From contig NZ_LIPF01000008.1 of assembly GCF_001905385.1 (NCBI RefSeq), forward strand, positions 372,001 to 436,000: a stretch of 64,000 bases of DNA, written 5' to 3'. Under the pieces are notes generated by a model. It saw only the letters and a program-made list of their open reading frames with translations, was not told the DNA's origin and made no database searches. Within the stretch, counting starts at the first letter, position 1, and each line of letters starts with the position of its first letter. The position numbers and the translations under genes are program-made. Positions 16,089 to 25,564 of this stretch are shown in pieces. This stretch comes from Streptomyces sp. CB02414. GTDB lineage: Bacteria; Actinomycetota; Actinomycetes; Streptomycetales; Streptomycetaceae.

Positions 16089-19073
16089 TCACCCGCCCGT
16101 CAGAAGCGCCTCCAGCGCCGCGGGCGTAGCGGGATGACGACGCGCCAGCAGAGCCCCCGGCGAACGGTCGCCGCCGACCTGCGCCGCCCACTCCCCGTCG
16201 CAGCCGAGCAGTTGCGCCACCGCGTCGCAGGTCGCCGGATGCGCGGCCAGCAACTCGATCCCCGACCGCGCCGCTCCCACCGGGTCCCCGGAGCGCGCCC
16301 ACCCCTCGGTACAGCCCAGTAGGCCGGACACCGCGTCGCAGGTCGCCGGGTGCGCCAAGAGCAACGCCGCCCCCCGGCGGCCGGCATCGGCCCGCCCGGC
16401 CCCGGCAGTGACCGGGGGCGTCCGCCACGGCGGCACCCACGCGTCCAGCGCCTCCAGCCGGCCGGGGAAGATCCGCCCGGCCTCGCGGATCAGTAGCGGG
16501 GCGAGCTCCGCGGCGCCGGACCGCAGGGTGGTGATCAGCAGCGGCAGCCACGGCAGCAGCACCCGGTCCGGCAGCCGCCCGAACGCGTTCGACACCGCCT
16601 CCACCACCACGTCCGCCAGCCCCGGAACCGGCTCCAGCGCGTGGACGAAGCCGCTGAGGTAGCGCGGATACGAGGGCACCACCAGCGGGTTGTCCAGCAA
16701 CTCGGCGCACCGGGCCCGCAGCTCGGCCCGCGACAGCGTGCCCAGTTGCACCTGTGCCGCCCACAACAGGGCCGTCTTGGACGGGTCCTCCGGATGCGAC
16801 TGGGCGACCGCCAGCTCGAGCTGGGCGCGGTCGCACCCCAGCGTCAGGGCGAGGCTCTCCATGCTGAACAGGAAGCCCAGCATCGCCGCGACCTGCCCGA
16901 CCGCCGCGTCCTCGTCCCGGAACGCCGTCGGCAGCAGCGTGCAGTAGTGCGCGTACCCGGTCTTGACGAACGACTCGATCCACGCCGGCAGTACCGGTTC
17001 GCTGGTCCGGTAGTACGCCAGCAGCGTGCGCACCCGGCGCAGTACCTCCGGCGCGCCGTCGACGCTGCGTTCGGTGGCGAGCACCTTCAGCGCGTGGGTG
17101 CCGAGCTCGTCGGCGAGGCGGCGGCTGCCCAGGTACAGGGTCGCGTCCTCGACGGCGGCCAGCACGGTCGCCGTCGTCGCCCGCGGCCCGTAGGCGTCGC
17201 GCCGCAGCCGCTGCTCCAGGACCTGCTCGATGCTCACGCCCTCGTAGCCGAGCTCGATGAGCGCCCGCTGATGGGTGCCGAGCGCCAGGTCCCAGGACTC
17301 CTGGATCGACCGCTCGCCGAGCTTGCGCTCACCCATGATCGGCCGCGCCGTCCCGTGCGGCATCAGGCGCCGCAGCATCCACAGCACGTCGGAACACGCC
17401 TCGAGCTCCGGCCGGGACGCCATGTCGAGCAGTGCCCGCTGCACCCCGCGCTGCTGGAGCTTCAGCCCGAGCGGCGCCAGCCGGTCGTGCACGTCACGGG
17501 CGAGCGGCGGCAGCGCCTCGTAACCCACCTGGCCGATCCGGTCGCCGCCCATCATGATCTCGACGAGCCGCCGCACGTCCCGCCGCCCGGGCACGACGTC
17601 CTTCTCGATGCACGTGACCGCCGCGTCCTGGAAGTCGTACGGCGTCGGCTTGGCCCGGTCACGCATGCCGGCGAGAAGGATCGACGTCTCGAAGACGGCG
17701 ATGGCGTCGGCGGTGGAGGCGAGGTAGCCGGCCCGCCGCGCGGCGCGCACGATGTCCACGGACCAGCCGAGCAGCTCCGCCTCGTCCAGCGTGTCGATCA
17801 CGGGTGGCCGCTGGAGGAACCCGGACAGCCGGTCCTCGGCGGCGGAGTCCGGCGCCGGGACGGGCGAGGGCTGCGTCCGCCGGGCCGCCACCGCCTTCTT
17901 CGCGGGGCGCTTCTTCGCCCCCGTCTGCCCCGCCAGCCGGTAAGCCTGCACGCGGGTGCGCTTGAGGCTCTTCGCCCACTCCGTCGCCGCGATCGACACC
18001 GAGCCCGCGGCGAGGCCGAACTGCGCCTCGATCGCCGCGTGACTCGACGGGATCAGCCCGTACTTCCAGGTGGTGCCGGAGCGCGGCGAGATGGTGAACG
18101 TGTCACTGCCGTCCACCCCGAACTCGGCCACCCGGCTGGCCGCGTGGAAGGCCCCGCACACGTACAGCGCGTCCGCCGGATCGGTCCCGGTCGCGCCCAT
18201 GTGCTCGCGCATCCGCGTCCACATGTACCGCTCGCGGTCCTCGTCCACGCGGACCCGGGCCCCGTCGCCGGGGGCGAGCCGCCGGAAGAGGCTGCCGATG
18301 AGGAACATGACCTGGCGGTAGGTGTCGTGATCGGCCGCGCTGTCGCCGAGCGGCACCTCGACGTACTGGTGCCACCACTCCGACCAGTGCCGCACCTTGC
18401 CGTGGCGCAGCAGGTGCTCCTCCAGCTCGGCGAAGCGCGGCCGCAGGTCGCCGATCTCGACGCCGACGGCCTCGCCGTGCAGGGCGGCCTCGGGTTCCTC
18501 CGGGGCTTCGGGGGTCTCGCCGCCCTCGGCGGCCGTCTCTCCCCTGCTGTCCCACTGGAAGACGTGGTCCGCCGACCGGTCGACGAGGACCAGCTCCACG
18601 CCCGGGGTGTCGAGCGCGTACGCGATCGCCTGGTACTCGGCGGACGCCTCGGTGATCGGCGCGACGACCGACAACGGCGCCCACTCCTGGGGGAAGCCGT
18701 CGACGTCACCGGCGAACGCCTGCACCGCCACCGGCAGCCGGCAGTTGCGCAGCTCGGTCAGCAGCGGCGCCATGTCCTCGCACAGCTCCAGGTACACGAC
18801 CTTGGGCTGCTTCTCCCGCAGTCGGCGGGCCATGGCGGTCGCCGAGGCGGGGGAGTGGTGGCAGACGGGGAAGATCTCCAGCGGCTCGCGCACCGCGCGG
18901 TCGACGTCGTCGACCAGTCCGAGGAGGATGCCCTCCAGCGCGTCCGGCCCGCCCGCGAAGGCTGCGGCGGCCTCCTGCAACTGCCCGCGCAGCGCCGCGA
19001 ACGACGTGCTCTCCTGGGGACCGTTCTGCTGGGGACCGTTCTTCTGTGGCCCGCTCTTCTGGGGCCCGCTCAT
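16089..19073 (-). CDS. DUF5682 family protein of a MoxR/VWA/SWIM operon
   Basis: 994 aa. The start is the ATG overlapping the MoxR stop (ATGA), giving an N-terminus of GPQK/GPQQN repeats. A large domain follows: FPVCHHSPASATAMA, VYLELCEDMAPLL, then PLSVVAPITEASAEYQAIAY, VELVLVDRSADHV and CGAFHAASRVAEFG. The early HH plus Glu pattern recalls the TIKI/erythromycin-esterase-like fold, but that link is my inference. The middle and C-terminal parts are helical; three HPAT-containing repeats end the protein. It is the last gene of a five-gene minus-strand operon and overlaps the MoxR ATPase, implying one complex or pathway. Substrate unknown. Confidence 0.8.
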   Translation of the reverse strand: MSGPQKSGPQKNGPQQNGPQESTSFAALRGQLQEAAAAFAGGPDALEGILLGLVDDVDRAVREPLEIFPVCHHSPASATAMARRLREKQPKVVYLELCEDMAPLLTELRNCRLPVAVQAFAGDVDGFPQEWAPLSVVAPITEASAEYQAIAYALDTPGVELVLVDRSADHVFQWDSRGETAAEGGETPEAPEEPEAALHGEAVGVEIGDLRPRFAELEEHLLRHGKVRHWSEWWHQYVEVPLGDSAADHDTYRQVMFLIGSLFRRLAPGDGARVRVDEDRERYMWTRMREHMGATGTDPADALYVCGAFHAASRVAEFGVDGSDTFTISPRSGTTWKYGLIPSSHAAIEAQFGLAAGSVSIAATEWAKSLKRTRVQAYRLAGQTGAKKRPAKKAVAARRTQPSPVPAPDSAAEDRLSGFLQRPPVIDTLDEAELLGWSVDIVRAARRAGYLASTADAIAVFETSILLAGMRDRAKPTPYDFQDAAVTCIEKDVVPGRRDVRRLVEIMMGGDRIGQVGYEALPPLARDVHDRLAPLGLKLQQRGVQRALLDMASRPELEACSDVLWMLRRLMPHGTARPIMGERKLGERSIQESWDLALGTHQRALIELGYEGVSIEQVLEQRLRRDAYGPRATTATVLAAVEDATLYLGSRRLADELGTHALKVLATERSVDGAPEVLRRVRTLLAYYRTSEPVLPAWIESFVKTGYAHYCTLLPTAFRDEDAAVGQVAAMLGFLFSMESLALTLGCDRAQLELAVAQSHPEDPSKTALLWAAQVQLGTLSRAELRARCAELLDNPLVVPSYPRYLSGFVHALEPVPGLADVVVEAVSNAFGRLPDRVLLPWLPLLITTLRSGAAELAPLLIREAGRIFPGRLEALDAWVPPWRTPPVTAGAGRADAGRRGAALLLAHPATCDAVSGLLGCTEGWARSGDPVGAARSGIELLAAHPATCDAVAQLLGCDGEWAAQVGGDRSPGALLARRHPATPAALEALLTGG

Positions 19074-20194
19074 GACAGCGTGGCGATCGCGTCGCGGCCG
19101 CCCTCCAGGAACTCGGGCCAGGAGCCGCCCTCCTCCTTGCTGCGCGGCTCGACGACGCCGTGCAGGTACTTGTTGAGGATGGCCAGGTCCTCGGGCTCGC
19201 GCCGGGTGAGGGAGCCGACGAGAGACGAGGCGAGCGTACGGGCGGTCAGCGCGCGCTCGCCGAAGAAGTTGCTGTGCAGGACGGCGTCCTCCAGCACGCC
19301 GATCTGCTCGGCCGTCGACAGGGCGGACTCCAGCTTCTCGTCGTCGCTGCCGGCCGCGGCGGCGGAGGCGCGCAGGTCGGCGAAGCTCTGCAGCAGCACG
19401 TCCAGCAGGGTCGGCGGCACGTCCAGGTCGATGGAGTGCCGTCGCAGCAGCTCCTCCGTGCGGAAGCGGACGATCTCCGCCTCGCTCTTCTTGTTCGTCA
19501 CGACCGGGATGCGTACGAAGTTGAAACGGCGCTTGAGCGCGGAGGACAGGTCGTTGACGCCCCGGTCGCGGCTGTTGGCCGTGGCGATGATCGAGAAGCC
19601 GGGCTTGGCGAAGACGATGTTGTCGTCCCCGCCGCCGCTCTCCAGTTCGGGAACGGAGATGTACTTCTCGGAGAGGATCGAGATCAGCGCGTCCTGGACG
19701 TCGCTGGTCGACCGGGTCAGCTCCTCGAACCGCCCGATGGAACCGGCCTCCATCGCGGTCATGATCGGCGAGGGGATCATCGACTCGCGCGACTGCCCCT
19801 TGGCGATGACCATGGAGACGTTCCACGAGTACTTGATGTGGTCCTCGGTGGTGCCGGCCGTGCCCTGCACCACCAGCGTGGAGTTGCGGGAGATCGCGGC
19901 GGACAGCAGCTCGGCCAGCCAGCTCTTGCCCGTGCCGGGGTCGCCGATGAGCAGCAGGCCGCGGTCGGAGGCGAGGGTGACGATCGACCGCTCCACGAAA
20001 CTGCGGTCACCGAACCACTTCTGCGAGACCTCCCGGTCCAGGCCGTCGGACCGCTCGGAGCCGAGGATGAACAGCCGGACCATCTTCGGCGACAGACGCC
20101 ACGAGAACGGCTTGGGGTTGTCGTCGATCGACTCCAGCCAGTCGAGCTCCTCGGCGTACTTGATCTCGGCGGGCGCGCGCAGCAGGTCGGACAT
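19070..20194 (-). CDS. MoxR-type AAA+ ATPase
   Basis: 374 aa from the ATG giving MSDLLRAPAEIKYAEELD; an upstream in-frame ATG at 20224 has no ribosome-binding site. Walker A GDPGTGKS, a MoxR-like pre-sensor region (EAGSIGRFEELTRSTSDVQD), Walker B-like DALISILSE, sensor 1 IIATANSRDRGVN and the arginine-finger region LKRRFNFVRIP are visible. MoxR ATPases act as chaperones that remodel or load metal onto partner proteins, usually together with VWA proteins. Here it sits 85 nt after a VWA gene and overlaps the DUF5682 gene. Cytoplasmic. Confidence 0.9.
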   Translation of the reverse strand: MSDLLRAPAEIKYAEELDWLESIDDNPKPFSWRLSPKMVRLFILGSERSDGLDREVSQKWFGDRSFVERSIVTLASDRGLLLIGDPGTGKSWLAELLSAAISRNSTLVVQGTAGTTEDHIKYSWNVSMVIAKGQSRESMIPSPIMTAMEAGSIGRFEELTRSTSDVQDALISILSEKYISVPELESGGGDDNIVFAKPGFSIIATANSRDRGVNDLSSALKRRFNFVRIPVVTNKKSEAEIVRFRTEELLRRHSIDLDVPPTLLDVLLQSFADLRASAAAAGSDDEKLESALSTAEQIGVLEDAVLHSNFFGERALTARTLASSLVGSLTRREPEDLAILNKYLHGVVEPRSKEEGGSWPEFLEGGRDAIATLS

Positions 20195-20279
20195 GAGGGA
20201 AGGGCCTTTCCGTACGGTGATCAATACGAGACGAAGGAGAGGAAGGGGATGGAGGAGACGAAGGAGACGTACTCGGCGA

Positions 20280-21731
20280 TCAGGTGAGAAACGTCTTGAG
20301 TTCGTGCACGAGCTTCTTGATGTGGCCGGAGATCACCGGCGCGCCGAGGTCCTTGAACCGCTCCCGGAACCACGGGTTGACGCTGCCGCGTCCGGAGCTG
20401 GTCACCGACCCGACCGGGATGAACTTCGCGCCGGAGCGGTGGACGGCGGCCATGCTGTCGAACAGCTCCTGCTGCCGCCACTCGTAGAAGTCGGAGATCC
20501 ACACCACCACGGTGTTGCGCGGCTCGGCGATCTTCGGCTGGGCGAGCGCCATGGCGACCGTGCCGTCGGTGCCGCCGCCGAGCTTGGTGCGCAGCAGCGT
20601 CTCGAACGGGTCGTGCGCCCAGGGAGTGAGGTCCAGCGCCTGGGTGTCGTACGCGATCAGATGGACGTCCACCTTCGGCAGCCCGGCGAAGATCGACGCC
20701 AGGATGGTGCAGTTGACCATCGAGTCGACCATCGACCCCGACTGGTCCACGACGACGATCAGCCGCTGGGGTGTCGTCTTGCGGCTGGTGTGCCGGTAGT
20801 AGAGCCGGTCGACGTAGAGCCGCTCCTCCTCCGGGCTCCAGTTGGTCAGGTTCTTCCAGATGGTGCGGTCGATGTCGAGGTTGCGGAAGACCCGCTTCGG
20901 CGGCACGGACCGGTCGAGCTCGCCGACCGTGGACTTCTCCACCTGGGTGCGCAGCACCTCGGTGACCTCGTCGACGTAACGCCGGATCAGCGCCTTGGCG
21001 TTGCTGAGGGCCACCCCGGACAGGTTGTCCTTGTCCCGCAGCAACTGCTCGATCAGCGACATGCTCGGCGTCAGCCGCGCCGCCAGCGCGGGATCGGCCA
21101 GCACCTCACGCAGGTGCATGCGCTTGACGAGACCGGCCTCGATGGAGCCGAGCTCCGGGCCGATCGCGGGGATCAGGCGGCTGAGGTCGGGCGTGGGCCC
21201 ACCGACGCCGGTGCCCGTCGGGCTGACACCGGTACCGCCCCCGGCAATCGCCCGTCCCGCACTGCCCCGCCCGCCCCGCAGCTCGCCGGGCCGGCAGCCG
21301 AGGGCCCGCTCCAGCCACTCGGCGTCGGACTGCCAGCGGGCCAGCTGCTCGGCGGTGATCGTGCCGGGGCTGGAGGCGAAGACGTTCAGCAGCACCTTCG
21401 ACGCCAGCGCCGCACGCCGCACCTCGGCGGCCCGGTCACGCTCACCGTCCTCCTCCGGCTCGGGCGTCATCAACCCGTCGAACTCGGCGGCGAGCTCCGG
21501 ATGCCGCTGCACGACGGAGCCGACGGACGCCCCCGGGTCGAGCAGGGCGGACGGCAGTCCGATGTCCTCGACGACGGCGAGACTCGCCGACTCCAGGGCG
21601 GGCTGTTCCTCGTGGTCGAAGAGCCGGGCGAGCAGGCGCCAGTAGAGCACCTGCCGACGGTTGTCGTTCGGGTCGGGGACGCTGGCCGCGGCGTCCGCGC
21701 CCGCTCCGTGTTCGCCAGTCTGGTGGGTCAT
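20280..21731 (-). CDS. VWA (von Willebrand factor A) domain protein, MoxR partner
   Basis: 483 aa; ATG overlaps the upstream gene's stop. The N-terminal ~280 residues are helical, with a Gly-rich linker near residue 170. The C-terminal VWA domain carries the MIDAS motif DQSGSMVDS, a later Thr/Asp loop (GGGTDGTVAMAL) and WISDFYEW. A run of acidic/aromatic residues (NLTNWSPEEERLYVDRLYY) precedes it. Such VWA proteins bind divalent metal and recruit clients for MoxR remodelling. No transmembrane segment was seen, so it should work in the cytoplasm with the MoxR ATPase encoded 85 nt downstream; that gap contains a repeated GAGACGAAGGAGA on the plus strand. Confidence 0.9.
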   Translation of the reverse strand: MTHQTGEHGAGADAAASVPDPNDNRRQVLYWRLLARLFDHEEQPALESASLAVVEDIGLPSALLDPGASVGSVVQRHPELAAEFDGLMTPEPEEDGERDRAAEVRRAALASKVLLNVFASSPGTITAEQLARWQSDAEWLERALGCRPGELRGGRGSAGRAIAGGGTGVSPTGTGVGGPTPDLSRLIPAIGPELGSIEAGLVKRMHLREVLADPALAARLTPSMSLIEQLLRDKDNLSGVALSNAKALIRRYVDEVTEVLRTQVEKSTVGELDRSVPPKRVFRNLDIDRTIWKNLTNWSPEEERLYVDRLYYRHTSRKTTPQRLIVVVDQSGSMVDSMVNCTILASIFAGLPKVDVHLIAYDTQALDLTPWAHDPFETLLRTKLGGGTDGTVAMALAQPKIAEPRNTVVVWISDFYEWRQQELFDSMAAVHRSGAKFIPVGSVTSSGRGSVNPWFRERFKDLGAPVISGHIKKLVHELKTFLT

Positions 21732-23131
21732 TTCCGCAGCAGCTTCCCCGCGCGTTCGCGCAGTACCTTGACGGCGTCGGTGGCGGCCTTCTCGGCCCGG
21801 ACCCCCGCCTTGTCGGTCGTACCCCCGGCCCAGGCCCCGGCATGCACGGCGACGGCCTTCTTCCGCACGGTCCGCTCGACGGCGAGCGGCTGGAGCAGGA
21901 ACGCCCCGGCGTCCCAGCGCAGCAGCCCGAGGCAGGCCCCGGACGAGGCCACCACCTCCGGCGTCAGCGGCCCGGCGGCCGGCACCCGGCCGGCGTCGAC
22001 CCCGATACGGCACCCGGCGACCTCGAACACGAGCCCGCCGTCCTCTTCGGCCTCCTCCACGCCGTACCCCTCCAGCAGGACGGGCACCGCGATCCGGGCC
22101 GGATGCCGGTCGAGCGGCGAGACGGCGAACGCGACGGCGGCCGGCAAGGCCACCCGGGCGGTGACGAACGCGTCGGCGGGCTCGCCCGCCCGGGCGCGGG
22201 CGTCGTCCCATATGAGGTCGCCCTCGGCGGTGACCGGCATCGCGTCGAGCTCCATGGAGCGTCCTTCGCTCACGGCCTCCAACAGGGACATGTGCGGCCG
22301 CAGCAACTGCCACAGACCGGCCCCGACGACCGTGTCGGGCTTGGGCGCGGACACCGAGGCCCGCACCAGCCGCGACGCACCCCCGTCCGACGGCTCGAAC
22401 ACCGCGTGCACCTGCGCCTGAACGGCGGTGGCGTGCTCCTGGACGTCGACGCCGAGCGGCAGCAGACGCCCGCTCACCTCACCCACCGAGGACGTGGAGC
22501 CGGCCCCGGGCAACGTCAGCAACAGGGCCCGCGACCACAGATCTGCCCAGCGACGCACCGGCACTCGCTCCAGAGACGCTCCCGGACAGGACGCGGCCAG
22601 CTCGGCGGCGAACCCGTCGAGGAGCGTCGCGAGCCGACGCAGCTCCGGGTCGGGCAGCATCGCGGAGACCACGGACGCGGCCCCGCCGACGAGGTCGTGA
22701 TCGATACCCTGCCAGCCGGCCCGCGCCAGATCACACAGCCAACTGCGCGCGGCGGCACACAGATTGCCCGCATGCTCCTCACCGGCGACAGAGCCACCAC
22801 CCGCGTCGGCCACGGCCCCCGACCGCCCGGTGGCCTCCTCCACCCGGGCGACGAGAGCGTCGTGCACGGACCCGAGCAACGCCGTGCGAGCCGCGGCGAG
22901 CGCGACGAAGTGCCCCTCGTCACCGGTCCCGGCGGTCGTCTTGTCGGCGGCCTCGGCCACCCGCGACGCGAGCGGCGTCCCCGCGACGGCGTCGGCGAGC
23001 CCCGCCAACCCCCCGGCCTGCCCGGGCTGCGGACGCAACAGCCCACCCACGAGCACGGCATCGAAACCGTCCACCGCGGCAAGCGCCTCGTCGAGCCCGT
23101 CCACGACATCGGCAAGCAGATCAGTACGCAT
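21728..23131 (-). CDS. Uncharacterised protein of the MoxR/VWA operon
   Basis: 467 aa; the ATG overlaps the upstream stop as TGATG, and an alternative start 33 nt upstream lacks support. Composition is Ala/Gly/Val-rich. The first half is mainly helical (LLADVVDGLDEALAAVDGFD). The second half is predicted beta-rich (LIWDDARARAGEPADAF, VFEVAGCRIGVDAG, GLLRWDAGAFLLQP). It ends in a basic helix, VLRERAGKLLRK. I recognise no catalytic motif or family. The position, overlapped on both sides between the SWIM and VWA genes, makes a structural or specificity subunit plausible. Confidence 0.75.
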   Translation of the reverse strand: MRTDLLADVVDGLDEALAAVDGFDAVLVGGLLRPQPGQAGGLAGLADAVAGTPLASRVAEAADKTTAGTGDEGHFVALAAARTALLGSVHDALVARVEEATGRSGAVADAGGGSVAGEEHAGNLCAAARSWLCDLARAGWQGIDHDLVGGAASVVSAMLPDPELRRLATLLDGFAAELAASCPGASLERVPVRRWADLWSRALLLTLPGAGSTSSVGEVSGRLLPLGVDVQEHATAVQAQVHAVFEPSDGGASRLVRASVSAPKPDTVVGAGLWQLLRPHMSLLEAVSEGRSMELDAMPVTAEGDLIWDDARARAGEPADAFVTARVALPAAVAFAVSPLDRHPARIAVPVLLEGYGVEEAEEDGGLVFEVAGCRIGVDAGRVPAAGPLTPEVVASSGACLGLLRWDAGAFLLQPLAVERTVRKKAVAVHAGAWAGGTTDKAGVRAEKAATDAVKVLRERAGKLLRK

Positions 23132-23670
23132 CAGGCCGCCACCGCCCCGCCCGTCGGAAACCACTGCATCTCCGGCAACGGATCGGTACTCGCCGGTAGT
23201 TCGAGGTATGCGAGGTGCCGCAGAAACCGGCTGAACACCTGCGCCGCAGCCGAGCCGTCATCCGCCCCCGGCCGCGTGGCCGTCATGGCGGACGTGAGGA
23301 CGTGCGCGTCGGCGGCCTCATCGGCGTCGACCTTCAGATACCGGCCCACACGCTCGGCCCCGTACTGCAGCACCGCCTCACCGACGAGCGCCCGGATGTG
23401 GTTGCAGAACGAACCGCGCGCCCCGCCACAGGGACGGTTGTTGTTGGTACTGCACGCGTACGCGTACGACCCCGTCGCGATCGACGACACGTACACGCGC
23501 CCGATGTCCGACCCGCTGGACACCACACCCTGCAACCGTCCGTCCGCCAACTCGACGAACGGCACCTTGGCGAGCTTCCGCGGCCGCGCGGACGGCACCA
23601 CCCGCGCCGTGCTCGACTTTTCCCAGACCGACAACGCACCATCTCCCATGCAGGCGAAGGGGGCGTTCAC
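23131..23670 (-). CDS. SWIM-type zinc-finger protein, first gene of the MoxR/VWA operon
   Basis: 179 aa from a GTG with GAGG four bases upstream; an ATG at codon 8 is an alternative. A Cys-x(n)-Cys ... Cys-x-His arrangement in YACSTNNNRPCGG and SFCNHI matches a SWIM zinc-binding site, a module found in DNA- or protein-interaction proteins. Flanking segments are PFVELADGRLQGVVSSG and HIRALVGEAVLQYGAERVGRYL. It is the promoter-proximal gene of the five-gene operon and divergent from the phosphodiester glycosidase. It probably provides target recognition (inference). Confidence 0.75.
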   Translation of the reverse strand: MNAPFACMGDGALSVWEKSSTARVVPSARPRKLAKVPFVELADGRLQGVVSSGSDIGRVYVSSIATGSYAYACSTNNNRPCGGARGSFCNHIRALVGEAVLQYGAERVGRYLKVDADEAADAHVLTSAMTATRPGADDGSAAAQVFSRFLRHLAYLELPASTDPLPEMQWFPTGGAVAA

Positions 23671-23742
23671 GCCACCTCGGCGGAACGAGATCGAATCTAT
23701 CGGCGACCACTGACAACGCCCTCCGCGTCCGCCGCCGCGCTC

Positions 23743-23773
23743 TTGACGGGGGCTCGGAACCGGTCGCTACTTG
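23743..23773 (+). promoter_or_regulatory. Candidate promoter for the phosphodiester glycosidase gene
   Basis: TTGACG at 23743 is followed after 18-19 nt by CTACTTG. The -35 is good and the -10 is weak. It lies in the divergent spacer (23671-23868) between the MoxR operon and the secreted glycosidase. Confidence 0.35.
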
Positions 23774-23868
23774 TGCAGTGGGCGTTGGGCAGTTGTCCAC
23801 TTCTGTGTCAGCAGAGAGCGGAGAGGATGGCGCATGTTCGTCACCGGTCCACGATCCAGGCGGTGCAG

Positions 23869-25508
23869 ATGAAGAAGAGACTGTGCGGTGCGGGCGCCGC
23901 CCTCGGCGTCCTCGGCGTCCTCGTCACGGTGGGCGTACAGCCGGCACAGGCCTCCCGCCAGGAACCCAGCCGACTCGGCACGCACTGCCCCTCGGCCCCT
24001 CCGACCTCACCGAGACCCGTACCGTCACCACCCTCCAGCCCGGCGTGACGCTCACCCGCATCGCGCGGGGCGGCGGCGGGACCACCGACCGCGCCCTGCA
24101 CTGGACGGTCGAGGTCTCCATCCCCGGCGGCGAGACCTCACCGGACCCCGACGCTCCGCCGACCACCCTCAAGGACCGGGCCAGCGCCGACGAACTGGCC
24201 ACCGAGCTGAGGACGAAGGGCTTCCAGGCCCGCGCGGAGCAGGTCAGGACACCGCGCACGGCCGACTACGCCGGCGGCACCCTCGGCTGGCGGGTCCGCG
24301 TGGGCACATTCGACTCCCAGTCCGCCGCGACCGCCGAGCGAACACGCCTGAGGGCCGCCGGCCATACGGGATCCGCCGTCTACACCGGCTGGGACGGCGC
24401 CGCCGATGCCCGCGGCCCATGGCACGTCGACGTGCTCACCATCGACCCGCGCGAGTTCCGCGGCAGCCTCGACGCGTCGTACGGCCCGGACCTGGAGAAC
24501 CGCGAAACGACCAGCGACCTGTCCACGAGGGCCGGCGCGACGGCCGCGGTGAACGCCGGCTTCTTCGTCCTCGACCCCAAGGCGGGTGCCCCGGGCGACC
24601 CGGCCGGCGTGGGCGTCTACGACGGCCGCCTCCTGAGCGAACCCGTCAACGGACGCCCCGGACTCGTACTCCACGACAACGGCAGACGCACGCAGGTCAC
24701 CCGCCTCACCTGGCGAGGCCGGGTCAGCACAGGAACCGCCTCCCTCCCCCTGAACGGCATCAACCGAGTACCCGGCCTGATCAGAAACTGCGGCGGCACC
24801 CCCGGCGACGCCCCGACTTCCCTGCCCCTCCACGACGTCACCTGCACCAACCCCGACGAACTGGTCACCTTCACCTCGGAGTACGGCGACACGACACCAC
24901 CCGGTGACGGAGTGGAAGCCGTACTGGACGCCCACGACCGGGTGGTCGAACTGCGCTCCCCCCGAGGCGGCACCCTCCCGCCCGGCGGCAGCTCCGTCCA
25001 GGCGACCGGCCGACGCGTCGCCGACCTGACCGCCCTCGCACACATCGGCGACCGTCTCCGCATCACCACGACCCTCCTGGACGAACGAGGCCGCCGCGTC
25101 CAGCCCACACCCAAGACGCACATCCTGAACGCGGGCCCGGAACTGGTCCGCGACGGACGCCTGCACGTCACCCCGGCCACCGACGGCATGGTCCACCCGG
25201 ACGACCCGAGCTGGTACTACGGCTGGGTCCACAAGCGCAACCCGCGCACGCTGGCCGGCGTGGACACGGCAGGCCGCACCGTCCTCGTCACGGCCGACGG
25301 CCGCAGCACCGAGTCCCTCGGCCTGAGCATCGTCGAGAGCGCCGAGGTCGCCAAATCCCTGGGCCTGCGCGACGCCGTCAACCTCGACGGCGGCGGCTCC
25401 ACGACGATGGTGACGGGCGGCACGGTGGTCAACGACCCGTCCGACGCAGCCGGCGAACGCCCGGTCGGCGACGCGCTACTCGTCCTGCCCCGCAGGCAGC
25501 ACCACTGA
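23869..25508 (+). CDS. Secreted SPOR + phosphodiester glycosidase (NAGPA) protein with an apparent N-terminal frameshift
   Basis: A typical signal peptide (MKKRLCGAGAALGVLGVLV, ending QPAQA) starts at 23869, with AGGCGG upstream; an in-frame ATG at 23827 is an alternative. It is in a different frame from the main body. From about 23990 the body is read one base earlier: LPLGPSDLTETRTVTTLQPG, then a SPOR-like segment (GWRVRVGTFDSQSAATAE) and a NAGPA domain (AAVNAGFFVLDP, VNLDGGGSTTMV) to the stop at 25508. A one-base loss between about 23950 and 23995 would explain the break. This is either a sequencing error or a real mutation that would prevent export. The NAGPA family cleaves GlcNAc-1-phosphodiesters; bacterial members probably act on cell-wall polymers. 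A secreted esterase follows 56 nt later. Confidence 0.8.
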
Positions 25509-25564
25509 CGCCCACCGCCCCCCCGCCCCGCACGCGAGAACCGCAACCCACCCAGGGAGCCGCC

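Noticed and set aside
16641..22421. Very long plus-strand frame (1926 codons)
   Set aside because: It is antisense to the MoxR/VWA/DUF5682 genes, has an Arg/His/Gln-rich composition typical of the shadow frame of GC-rich genes, and shows no domain or ribosome-binding site.
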